Part shown: positions 1 through 11,900 of the stretch, in pieces
How the letters are laid out: each line of letters starts with the position of its first letter
Numbering within the stretch: position 1 is the first letter of the stretch
Assembly (NCBI GenBank): GCA_029379385.1
Contig: CM055613.1
Coordinates: forward strand, 13,286,001-13,350,000
Length of the DNA stretch: 64,000 bases
Origin: Quillaja saponaria
Taxonomy: Eukaryota; Streptophyta; Magnoliopsida; Fabales; Quillajaceae
Direction of reading: 5' to 3'
The notes under the pieces: model-generated
Told to the model about the DNA's origin: nothing
Databases searched by the model: none
What the model saw: the letters and a program-made list of their open reading frames with translations, nothing else
Program-made: the position numbers and the translations under genes

Positions 1-1209
1 TATCAACCAGTGTCTTTTGCTTGATCTCCCAAACAGTTCTGACCATAACAAATTCTTAGTTTGGATATTCTAAGACCAAATATAATAAATACAATTAGAA
101 GGTGGCAAATGTGTACTTGTATATGAGTTTCAGTTCTTCAGGTATTTCAGAGATGTTTTGTAACAGAACCATCCTCATAAATAATATTGTTCTTGATTGC
201 AGGAGACCACACACCCATCTCAGTTAAGTCATGAAGAAGATGCTTGTTCACCACAACAAATTCACCACTGATAAAGAGAGTTTGTTACAAGAAAGATAGC
301 AAAGTTATACAAAGAAACAGAACAGCTTGGAGCAGCAAAGCAAACCTTAGAACTCTGCGACTGTATATATTAGAAGTATATGGTTCAAAACACTCATTAT
401 TTCCAAGAATCTGGCTAGTTGAAGCAGTTGGCATTGGTGCTACAAGAAGGGAATTCCTCACTCCATTCTCTAATGCCATCTTCCTAAGTGCACCCCAATC
501 CCAACGATTTGAAGGTATCACATCCCACATGTCTGGCTGAAGAATTCCCTGTTCAGATCAAAAATCACTTAATCAACTTAAAATACTATTTAAGCATCTT
601 TAAGTGTAATCCTGTGGAACTCGGTCATTAATGTTGTCTGAGATTTTATTACTGATGTAAAAATTAAATTATCCAACAAATTCCAAAGCACAATAGATGG
701 ATTACAAAACTACCAATTGTATATTATAGGCTCTCTTTTTTTCTTTTAGATATCCAATTGTACTAAATGTAAAGGACTATCAGAAGAACATTCAAAAAAG
801 ATATTAGCAATAAAGAAAGCACTGGAGAGTAACATACCTTGCTCACAGGACTCCCATTATATGTTTCATATGAGCCTTCTTTTGCAGCCAATTCAGAAGA
901 AGTTTTTAGAGCATGGTAGTATATAGTCTCAAATATGTCTTTGTTTAATTGTTGAGCCTGTAGATATACAAATTAGACCATTGCCTCCAAGTAATTAAAA
1001 GAAGCAGAAATAAACTAGCAGCCCTTAAGGAATGTGTACCTCTGGTGAATCAAATGCCATGCCAAGTAGTATAAAGGTGTCAGCAAGACCTTGAACCCCA
1101 ATTCCAATGGGTCTATGCCGTAAGTTTGACCTTCTTGCATTCTCAACTGGGTAGTAATTAACATCAATTATCTTATTAAGGTTTGATGTAACAATTGCTG
1201 TAACCTGCC

Positions 1210-1248
<39 letters not shown>

Positions 1249-4200
1249 TTTAGATGCTATAAATGGAGAAATATGAAAAAAAAAAAAAAAAAAAGGAAGA
1301 AAGATTAATGCAGTTAACAATAAAAACTGTACCTCTCCTAGTTTGTCAAAGTCAAAATAACGATTCACAGAGCCTTTACTCCCAGCAAGCTTAGATGGAT
1401 GAGATTCCATTGGAATGCCCTGTTATAAGAACAATAATGCAGGTCTAAGACTGAAGAAAATAGCTTAAGAAACTAATTAAGAGACTCTACATAACCATGC
1501 TAAGAATGCACACCTTCTCTCTTACGTATCGTGGCAATGCAATTGACGCCAAATTGCACACTGCAGTTTCTGTTGGACTTGTATACTCAATTATTTCAGT
1601 ACACAAGTTTGAGGACTTGATTGTGCCCAGATTCTGCTGGTTACTTTTCCTGTTGCAAGAGTCCTGGAAAATGTACAGAGAAATTTAAAAAATAATAATT
1701 TAAAACTCACAGAAACCATATACAAAAATCCAGAAAAGTCATACACGTTCCACTAGATTACCTTGAAAAGCATGTAAGGAGTTCCAGTTTCTATCTGGGA
1801 TTTCAGAATTTCAAACCAGAGATTCTGTGCCTGGACAACCTTCTTTGCCTTTCCCTACAAATCATAATGAAAGCATAATGGGTCAATAAGTCAAAAAGAT
1901 GAGAATACACATTTTAAAACATGCCAATGAAAAGCCTACATGGCAATATTGAACTTACCTGTCTCTCATATTGTGTGTACAGCTTCACAAAATCCTCTCC
2001 CCAACAATCTGCCAAACCAGGTGCTTCATTAGGGCAAAACAAGGACCACTGCTCATTACTCTGAACTCTTTCCATAAAAAGATCCGGCACCCACAAAGCA
2101 TAAAATAGATCCCGTGCTCGATGCTCTTCCTGCAAGTGCCAATAATTACACATTGGAAGTGGTGCAACATCAAAACAGTGGAAATATCAAGCTATACTGC
2201 TTGAAACAAAACAAACTACTAGGACTAAGGTGGTCATTTCTGCAAGACAATGGTATTGTTTATTGGCTACAAAATTGATAGTGATCATTTAATCTACCTT
2301 TCCATGATTTTTTCTTAGGTCCAAAAACTCAAATACATCAGCATGCCATGGCTCCAAGTACACAGCAAATGCACCTACAAAAAGCACAAATGTATTTTAG
2401 CAAATGGCACCATTAAAATATAAAAACAGATAATGTAGATGACATACCTTTCCTCTTGCCTCCCCCTTGATCGACATACCGGGCAGTATCGTTGAACACC
2501 CGTAGCATTGGAACAATGCCATTGGACATCCCATTTGTTCCACGAATGTAACTGCCTGTGGCACGGATATTATGAACAGAAACACCAATTCCTCCAGCTG
2601 ATTTACTGATAACAGCACACTCCTTCAGAGTATCATATATACCTTCTATGCTATCATCTTTCATGCACACAAGGAAGCAACTACTCAACTGCCAAACCAC
2701 ATAATAAGGCATTGATAATCAAATTTCACTATTGCTGGAAATAAAAGGAAAAGAAAGTAAGAAAAAGGAAGCATAAAGAAGATTATATACTTGAGGCCTA
2801 GGGGTTCCTGCATTGAAAAGGGTGGGAGATGCATGGGTAAACCATCCCTGAGACATCATGTGATAAGTTTTGACAGCAGAATCTATGTCATCCTTATGAA
2901 TTCCAACAGCAACCCTCATCAACATGTGTTGCGGTCTCTCCACAATCTTCCCTTGAACCTTCAAGAGGTAGGACCTCTCTAGAGTTTTGAAACCAAAGTA
3001 ATCATAATCAAAGTCCCTGTCATAGATGATCTCACTGTCCAAACGAGCAGCATTCTACAAACAAATAACAAGGAAAAAAGTTTGAGAAATCAACCCATGA
3101 AGCCAAACAAGATACTTGGATAATTAACACCTCAGAAAAATCTTCCTACATGTAAGCCAGCATTAGAAAAAAAAAAAAAAAAAAAAAGGTTACTCTTCTG
3201 CCCAATACAAACCAAGTACCATAAGATTAATCTGCCTACAAAATTGCTAAACAATTACGCTCTTCACTCATATTATATCAAGTAGTATTTTTTTTTCTTG
3301 GATGTGCCTGCAAGTAATCTGATCTAAAACACAACAGAGCAACATCACAGACATAGACATAACAAAGCAAAAGTTCTTTTGATGTAGAATAGAAATTCAT
3401 AGATTATGAGGAGGCTTTTAGAAGTAAAAGTTTTGTAGAGAATTGACATCAGTAAGTCAATTACTGCTGTTTGCAAAACCTTGCACAAATGTAATTACAT
3501 GGCAATTGATATTCTGGCCTGAACATGAAAGGAAATGAACGACAAGGAAAATTACCTGCATAATTATTTGATAAACATCATCAGCAATCAGAGGAGCCTT
3601 CAGCCCAGATCCCTCGTTAAAATGATTGTACATAATTTTAATCCTGCACCAACCACAATGCCATCATAATAGGAAACGAAAACAGCAGATCTGCCAGGTA
3701 GCTTAAACCAATTATGAGTGTGTTTTTAGTCTATGATACTTACGTCTCCGAAAAAGACTTTTTTGTGTTCTTGTGCAGGTTGGAAACTACAATTCTAGCA
3801 GCCAACTGCATCAAAAATATATTGACATGGATGAATAGATCAGAGCACTTCCACCCATAATATTTGATTTCACTAACTCAAACAGTTATTAACATTAAAA
3901 AGTAAGCACCCCGTACAACATAGTTTAATTGAACCATTAAACTAATCCATATAGATCAATGATTAAAAATCAAACCCAGAATTGCAAATCAATAACAATT
4001 TAATTCCCCGACACAAAATGAATTAGTGAAAATAAATAACACCTGTTAGAACAAGAACAGATAGCAAAACCTATTATAGAGAAGGCAGCAAAAACTCACA
4101 GATGCATAGTCAGGGTGGTTGGCAGTCATAGCGGCGGCAGTTTCAGCAGCCAATTCATCGAGTTGGCTAGTGGTAACGCCTTTATAAACCCCAGCACAGA

Positions 4201-4327
4201 CTTTCTGTGCCACCAGTATCGGGTCACAGTGCTCGATGCTCAACCCATAACTGAGTTTCTTCAACCGCGCAGTAATCTTATCGAAATGCACTGCCTCTTG
4301 GCGTCCATCTCTCTTCACAACATACAT
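1..4327 (-). CDS. RNR1: Ribonucleoside-diphosphate reductase large subunit (R1), 3' end beyond the window
   Basis: Class I ribonucleotide reductase alpha subunit, which reduces NDPs to dNDPs in the cytosol together with the R2 subunit. Exons on the minus strand: 4327-4100, 3805-3744, 3643-3556, 3054-2791, 2688-2448, 2374-2298, 2129-1959, 1854-1762, 1663-1514, 1419-1333, 1204-1040, 957-838, 548-346, 267-117 and 38-1 (partial). All introns fit GT-AG and all phases agree. The start opens MYVVKRDGR, the N-terminal ATP-cone. Residue numbering lands exactly on the family's key sites: C218 (LSSCF), N427/C429/E431 (NLCTE, thiyl-radical Cys) and C444 (ETAVC). About 712 of roughly 810 residues are visible; the C-terminal tyrosines and cysteine tail are outside. 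Oddity: exon 267-117 has one extra base near 155 that puts a stop after residue 689, while the alternative frame resumes the conserved sequence (ISEIPEEL). Either a consensus error or a null allele. Family identification is very secure. Confidence 0.96.
1208..1246. repeat. Hexanucleotide microsatellite at a splice acceptor of RNR1
   Basis: About six tandem copies of CCAGAA (TTCTGG on the RNR1 strand) end immediately before the GGGCAG acceptor of the exon at 1204-1040. The repeat occupies the place where the polypyrimidine tract normally lies; a poly(A) run (poly-T on the RNR1 strand) sits further upstream in the same intron at about 1276-1294. Confidence 0.8.
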
Positions 4328-4467
4328 TTTTCTCACACAGCTGATAAGTATTTCACTCACTGAAGAATTTCGTCAAACAAGTTTGGGGCACAGATACGAT
4401 GTTAGAAATGATACGTCAATATATATAGTAGAAAGTCAGCGAGAGGATAGCGTTTGAATTTTGGAAT

Positions 4468-4476
4468 TTAGGGTTT
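4468..4476 (-). promoter_or_regulatory. Telo-box-like motif upstream of RNR1
   Basis: AAACCCTAA read on the RNR1 strand, about 140 bp upstream of the ATG. Telo-boxes are common near the 5' ends of plant genes active in cycling cells. Function here is inferred from motif and position only. Confidence 0.4.
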
Positions 4477-4512
4477 GTGTGCTAGGTAAGTTTCCCTCTA
4501 TTTGAAATTTTA

Positions 4513-4520
4513 CCGCCAAA
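4513..4520 (-). promoter_or_regulatory. E2F-like element upstream of RNR1
   Basis: TTTGGCGG on the RNR1 sense strand, about 190 bp upstream of the ATG, fits the plant E2F consensus WTTSSCSS. Plant RNR genes are known S-phase genes controlled by E2F. Two further GGCGC-rich near matches lie at 4715-4722 (palindromic TGGCGCCA) and 4729-4737. These are among the few GC-rich motifs in a promoter that is otherwise AT-rich. Binding is inferred. Confidence 0.55.
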
Positions 4521-6143
4521 TCGGGGGCTTCGTTTTCAAAGCTTTACCTTTTTTGTGTGCGACCAAGGAGCGTGAGTTGTGGACTGTGGTGGCGAGTAAA
4601 TGGGGTTGGAGCTGGCGATGTGTTGGATTTCGAGGGACCAGTATTTCAAAATTAAAGGGAAAATTAAATCAAAAAAGTAAATGCCATAATAATATCTGGT
4701 TTTGGTGGAAGCTCTGGCGCCATTATTCTTGGCGCGGTTTGGTTCCTGTAAAATGTGAACCGCTGGATTAAACATGAAACGAGCCTCTCTCAACTGCCCA
4801 AGTCTCTGGCCGGCTATCTTATCTATAACATGAAAAATAAGACAATTGTAAAAATAACTTTATTTTCAGCATCAATTGATTTGGCAAACCTTTTCGTTTA
4901 GCCCCATCTCTCTAGGGATATTTTCGTGATAGGTTCTATAGGAATGGGACTACTATTTTTGTCAAACATCTAGCGACAAACTTTTATATTTCTTTCATCA
5001 TGGTGTTTTTGAACAAGTTACTGGATATTTTCATGATATGATCATCATTATTATTGTTTTGAAAAAAAGTTAAGTTATATACTATTACTAGATTTTTGTG
5101 AATGGAGTGTTCACATGTAAATAGTGAAGAGTTTATATTATAAATAATTTCAATATGTAATTAAGGTGTATGAGTATTGGGCGATTTGTTTACTACTTCT
5201 TTATATGTGTATATGTAGTTATGCTTTCTAGAAATTTAAGCTAATTTGGTCACCAATTATAATTGTATGTATTTAATATGGAATTTTATAATTTTGTAAC
5301 AAAGTATTATGATATATTCAATTTTTTATTTATTTGTGAAATTAAGTTAAAAATCATCAATATGTTCAATAATTTATCTCATGAATATAATAAATCGCTC
5401 GGGTATTAGGTTATATAATTACAAACTATTATGATTATAATATGTAATTAACCAATAAAAGAGTTGCATATTCTAACTATTTATTCATAAACTATTATCA
5501 AGTGCAATTAAATTATAAATTGTCCAAATATAAAGCAATTTGATCAAAAATTTTGTAATTAATTTATAAATTGTCAATATTTTTGACAATTTTTTTCTCA
5601 AACTATTGCCAAATACAGTTAAACTATAAAATGCCAACATTTTAGACAATTTGTTCACTACCTGTATTAGATATATAATATAAGTCAATTTATTAATTTA
5701 ACTAGCCAAAACTTTATAATAACCCTTTAAGAATAAGAAAAACTCATATGTGCACATTTTTTGTTTGTAACAAAAATAAATATGTATTTACCAACTGAGA
5801 TAACGACATTTTTTTTTTTTTCCAGAGGATAATTCTCATAGTTTATAAGTATCCGTAAAATTAATTATCTTTAAGTTTGAAAAAACGATATGATTATTGA
5901 TCTCTCTAAAAGAGCGACTTCATAATTCAAACATTTAGCCACATTATAGGATTATAATTTGCTTATAACTGTGACTAATCATTATTGATTAGTGTCAACA
6001 AATTTAGTAGTTAAAGATGGAACAATTTATTTATTCTCACATTTATTTAAATAGAAAAAAAAACTATGATGTATTTGTTTTGCCAGCATAATATAGTGCA
6101 GTGAGTAGAGACTAGTGAGATCGAGATAATCTAACACGAAGCC

Positions 6144-6149
6144 CACGTG
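6144..6149. promoter_or_regulatory. G-box (CACGTG) upstream of the COV-like gene
   Basis: Perfect palindromic CACGTG with a CC/GG flank, about 140 bp upstream of the ATG at 6290. This is the core bound by plant bZIP and bHLH factors. Only motif and position support it. Confidence 0.4.
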
Positions 6150-6289
6150 GCATTGCTTAGATATGCACATATCAATAATCTTGCTTAGTGATCAAGTATA
6201 ATAGATTGTACTTGATCCATTTCGCACTTCACTGGCTCTGGTCCTCTATTGGAATTATCGGCGTAGTAATTGGTGTCAGCAACTGAAAA

Positions 6290-8953
6290 ATGGCCGAAGA
6301 AAAAGAATCAACGTCAGTTCCTTTGAGTCCAGCTGACAATGTTGGCAACGAAGATCCCGAAGATCCAGTAAAGTCTCCCCCAAGCTCTCCCAATTCGTCT
6401 ACTCGTAAGGTTCGGTTTCCTTCCCTATACTTCAGTTTTCTCTGCCTATGTTTCTTCTTCCTCGTATTCGTTGTGATCTATGTCCGTTGACTAAATCTTT
6501 TCCTCGAAATTACTGGCCGATTTGAAGTTCATTATGATATTTGGCAATATTTAGGTTGCTTAACAAAAAAATTCGCATTATAAGGGGTTTCTTTGAAATG
6601 CCAAGATCTAATAACTGATCCGGGGTGAAATCCCTCATAGGAAGTGGGAATTAAATCCAATTTAGATATTCGGGGAAAAAATTACATATTTTTGGATTAA
6701 CTGGTAAAATGCAGGAATAGCTTATCACTAACGATGTGTTTGTAGCACATCTGGTAATAGGAATATGTTGTAATGGGTTGCAAATTTTGATTTTTCCTTA
6801 AGGTTATGGAGTGTTTACATGATTTTACTGGAAAAGAATAGGTAATTATTGATTTTACTTTTAAATGAAAGATGGTCTAGGAAAAAGTTAGAAACTTTTA
6901 CAAACGAAGAAATTTGTTTGTTAGGGCTGCAATGGTTTGAGATAACTCCACTGCTAAAATTAAGTTGGTTGAGGAAGTCTTTTCAATCATGGAAAAGCTT
7001 GGCCTTTTTAACATTTAGTCTGACATTTGGTGACTGGCGTCTTCCCACCAGGAGCTGTCTAGAAAACAATAAAGCATTTCATTCATATCCCCTTAATGTG
7101 CGTGTGTGATTAACTGATTATCATTTGTGGGAGGGTAAGGTCTCTTTTGGTAAAGGTGATTGACAGTTTGAGAGACTTCACTCTATTTTGTATTAACATA
7201 TTCAGTTCAAGTATTATTTACAATCCAACATTTTCTAAGTTGAATGGGAAAATTGTGACCTGACCGCCTGTAGGGGTTGGGGGATGGAGGAGGGTTCTGA
7301 AATTGTACCATGTTAGTCATTATTTAGGTAATCCAACATGACAAGTTTTTTTAGGTAACTTTGACTCAGCACTATGTAGTTGATTGATATGGGAAAATTT
7401 GGGATGGGAACGAAGCATTCCTTAATAGGTGTTCAAAATGCTAAAGTGTTACTTAAATTTAGAATTGAGAAGGAGCCAAACTTGTGAACTTTTCGGTGCA
7501 TAATGTAAAGAAATTGGCATCAGAATTTCTGCAAAACATATGCAAAGGACACTACAAGATGGGAATTGGATTTGTGGTGTTTGACCTAAACTTTTTCATT
7601 GAGATCAATGCAAGGTCATGAGAAGAAGCATATACACAAACTTCGCATTTGTAATTTAGGGCTGTGATTTTATGGATAGCTATTGTGTCAGAATTTTTTA
7701 TGTGGCATGGACTGACATAGATCAAATTAGAAAAATGCCAACTACTAGCTGTTCACTCTCTTGCAAATGCATACGCTTAATGTGGAGAATCACTAGAAAC
7801 TTGCTTAGAGTTCATGTCAGTAGAAATATATGTTTGGTTCTACTAGAAGTCATGAAGTGAAAAAATAAACTATCCTGCCTACCTATATACTAATCACTAA
7901 CATGTTAGTGGCTGGGGCTAGGGGTGACACTCAAATCAAATAATTCGGATTCAAATTCGAATTAATATTCAAAATAATATATGTTTTTATAAAAAAAAAT
8001 TATATAAAAGATTACCTTTTATGATTATTTTTTTACCAATATACCCTTAATATTTGAATATTTGAAATTTTATTCAAATTCAAATTCAAATGTTCGAAAT
8101 TCAATTCAAATTCGAATAATGCCCTATTCGAAGCTATTCAATTTGAATTCCACCCCCTAGGGCATCTTGCCCCAAAAACATTATTATCTTTTTAAACTTG
8201 GATCCACAATTCCCCATGGTAGAACTCAAGCCTTTTTACTAAAAGTGAAATTCAGTTCAGACATTTAAATTCTTTGTTGAAAATTGACAAGGAGATTTGT
8301 CCATGGTAAAAACCATCGGTAAGATTCACAAACCAAATGGGAAATTAAAGTTTCTATCTTCCTCAGTCAAACCTTAGCCCCACATACACTCATTTCTTCT
8401 CTGAGACACTCACACTTTTTATTTATTTAAGAGGATATATTGTGGTGACTCACTGTAGACAAACTGGTCTGTCTTAGCTACTAATAATTGGATTGATTAT
8501 GGGCCAATCTGCCTATTGCTTCAGAAAAAAGTGCACCTATTTTGGCTATGATGTTTGGGTAGATACTTTTATCTTGATTAAGGAGGCTAATATTTTGTTG
8601 TAATGACATGGACTTGTTTTGTTCACTTTGTCCAGGCTTGCTGTTTTGTTCTCCAAAGTTGGGTGTCAAAGAAGTTTATGACTGGATGGTAATATATTTG
8701 ATGACTGCCTGAAAACTCTAATTTTTATTCCATCTCCTAAGTCTAACTTTTATTTGATTTTGAATTTGCAGTGTTGTTCTTTTTCCAGTTGCAGTTACTT
8801 TTTTTATTACCTGGTGGTTTGTTCAGTTTGTTGATGGTTTCTTCAGTCCAATATATGCCCACCTGGGAATTTGACATATTCGGTAAGTTAATTATGCTGA
8901 CTTTTCTTATCTCCTCTAGTACTTGCTGTCTTTCTTTCTTTTCTTTTTCTTCT

Positions 8954-8995
<42 letters not shown>

Positions 8996-11900
8996 CAGAA
9001 AATCAAGTATAGAAGTAGCCTCTGGTTCGTAATAATTAAATGAATGTGATGTGTAGATTGTGCTTAGTTGGATGATTTTTCATTGATTAATCTCATTTAA
9101 GTATCTTGTAGAAGAAGATATTCAGGCATAAGTAATACATGAATGTTCAATGAAATGCAAGAAAGAATATTAGGTTCTCAACATTTATTTGTCAATTGCA
9201 GAAGGAAGACTTTGTATTAGAACTGAAGTTGCCAAACTAGAAACAGAACAACCATCTTCCACATGTTGTAGAGATGGATTTCAGTCTCCATTCTTATAAC
9301 CAGAATGTGAGTGGCGGGTGACCAATAGTTATTTCTGATCTTATACTGAACAGCAACTGGTGTTGCTTTACATGGTGACAGGTTTATGTGTGAATTTCAC
9401 TGTGAAAAGTAAATTGCACTCTTTAGACTATTTGAAAATATTATTTGTTTAAAATGGCAAGCATTTTTCTCCAAGGACTCTAGTGAGAATATTTTGATGT
9501 AATGATGGAGCCTTGGTGCGAATATAGAAATATTTGTGGTCCTTCATTTTGGGACATGCTTGGCTCACTTTCTATATCATCACTCCCTCCATCCTGCCAA
9601 TGTTTGACCATGCTCACAGGTTAAGAAGGCTCAATAAATACAATGCCACCACCTACATATTTTGAGTTATTCTTTCAAAAATACTTCTTCTTCGAATAGA
9701 TTTTCATGGGGAGAATAAACTAGCAGTATGGTTTTTAATGATGCCATATATAGGAAAATAAAGTAACCAATGCTTTGATTAGACATGTATTTGGGACATA
9801 TCAAAAGGAAGGCATCCTTTGCATGATGGAGGGAGTACATGCTAAATTGGTTCTGAGCGTAGAATACTTTTAAGTGAACTAGAATTGAAGTATATTAAAA
9901 GGAATGACTTTCACTGTGTCTAGAAAATAAAACTGATTTGATGATTGCTTATCTACTTTGACATGATTTTCGTTATGTGATTATGACAATCTATTGCACT
10001 GATGCGCTGATTTCTTTTCATAGTTCCACTTTTCCATTTCTTTCTCTTTTCTTTTTTCCCTTTCCTCTCTCCTTCTTCACATGGTTTTATTTGGATGATG
10101 ATAATTGATCTGACTCTTATTCTACATGTGATTAAGTTTGTTAAGGCACTTGTTTTATGGTGCAGGACTTGGATTTATCACATCTTTAGTTTTTGTATTC
10201 CTTGTTGGTGTTTTTGTATCATCATGGATGGGTGCCACAGTTTTCTGGCTTGGAGAATGGTTCATAAAGAAAATGCCCTTTGTTAGGCATATTTACTCAG
10301 CTTCGAAGCAGATTAGCTCTGCAATTTCTCCAGGTATACATAATTATGTACATGCTTGTTTGGTGACTACTTAAATCTAGTTGGACAATGGGTTTCACGA
10401 ATAATAGACACATGAACACACATATTCTACAGATATGGATGAGCTCTCTGATAACGCAAGCTTTGTTTTCTTGTTGATGGCATAATAGTAGGCCACTGAA
10501 TTTTACTGTTGATAGTTTTTTTAGACAAGATGTAGACATAGTCGCGATAAATTATGGGGATTCTCAGGAATTTACCTGAGAACTGATTAAGAGTTTTGCT
10601 TAGTGAACAACCTTGGTAGTGTTTCAGATTGATCAAGATTACGCGTGATGCTGTATTTCTGTCCCATCAGTGGAAATATAATAGAAAAATTAATTATTAA
10701 TTAAAAAAGTATATGTAATAAAGTATTGGGGGAAAAGATCATTGTATGAGGTTACTCTTTTATGGTTGTAATTGTAACAGAAGGAAGTATAGTAGAAATT
10801 AATTATTAATAACAGAAGTATTGGGGAAAAAGATCATTGTATGAGGTTACTCTCTTATGATTGTAATTGTAACAGAAGGAAGGTTATGGGGATCTGATAC
10901 AATCTTGATGTGGCGGTAGTCTGATAGTGGCAGTTTTATTAAGTTTGAAGAAGTGATAGCATAGTGGTGGAATTTTTGGTGATGCTATTTATTTTAAACA
11001 GTGATATGATTGTGGGGTTTGTAGCAGTGGTTGTAATTGCAGTAATCCTGGTAGTGGTGCCAATTGATAGGATACAGATTGGGAGGGAGAGGTTAGAAAC
11101 TCTGACTCAAATCTAAGATCTCTTCATTGATGAGATGCTGTTACCATGAAGAATTGCCTCAACCATGTAACAATGGCAGTGTTTATGACATCAAATGGCA
11201 GTTTTGATGGCAGCTATAGCCATTAGTGGAGGGGTGTTGGGGTATGGAATTCATCTGCTGGCAGTTTAGTTTTGCACTTGATAGCTTGATGATAGTTACA
11301 ATGGATATAAATACTTCTCTGGATGAATAAGTACTATTTTTCCTTCCTTTTCAGAAGTTCTATTCCCAAGTCAACTCAACTCAACTCAACTAAGCCTTAA
11401 ATCCCAAACTAGTTAGGGTCGAATAGAATCTTATAACAAGTTTATCATTTTGCGTTTACTTCTTTTGTTCCTTAAAGTCAAAATATAACTCTAGAAAAAA
11501 CAACATTTCTAGACATATTTGAAGTTAATTTCATGTGTACAACCAAAAGAAAAGTTTCCTATATGTTTATTCTCTATAAGTCTCATGTTATGGTAAGATA
11601 TGAATCAGGAGAAATGACATTCTGCATATGAGGTCTTGCAGAATTAGTTAGTTAATTGTTTAATTCTGAGCATCTCATTTGGCAATTTGTGGTTTTTATT
11701 GATGCTCCTTGCACATCATTGAGGGGTGCTAGAAGCAATGTAATATTGATACCATGTCATCTTTACAGACCAAAACACCACAGCTTTTAAAGAGGTAGCA
11801 ATCATCCGTCACCCACGTGTTGGTGAATATGCTTTTGGCTTTATTACATCAACTGTCACCCTTCAGGTAGTCTCACATCTCTCTCTGAATTTGTTTACAG

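Larger units (their letters stand above)
4328..6289. other. Divergent intergenic/promoter region between RNR1 and the COV-like gene
   Basis: About 2 kb holding both promoters, because the flanking genes are transcribed away from each other. The 4380-4800 part is relatively GC-rich and carries the E2F-like motifs. 4850-6100 is strongly AT-rich with several near-repeats of short A/T phrases (for example around 5480-5700) and no protein-coding signal that I can see. Confidence 0.6.

Noticed and set aside
155..155. Programmed frameshifting as an explanation for the +1 sites
   Set aside because: No slippery heptamer or shared context, and the same kind of defect appears in four unrelated genes; consensus error is simpler.
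1497..1688. Plus-strand frame over an RNR1 exon
   Set aside because: Antisense shadow of the exon carrying the NLCTE active site.
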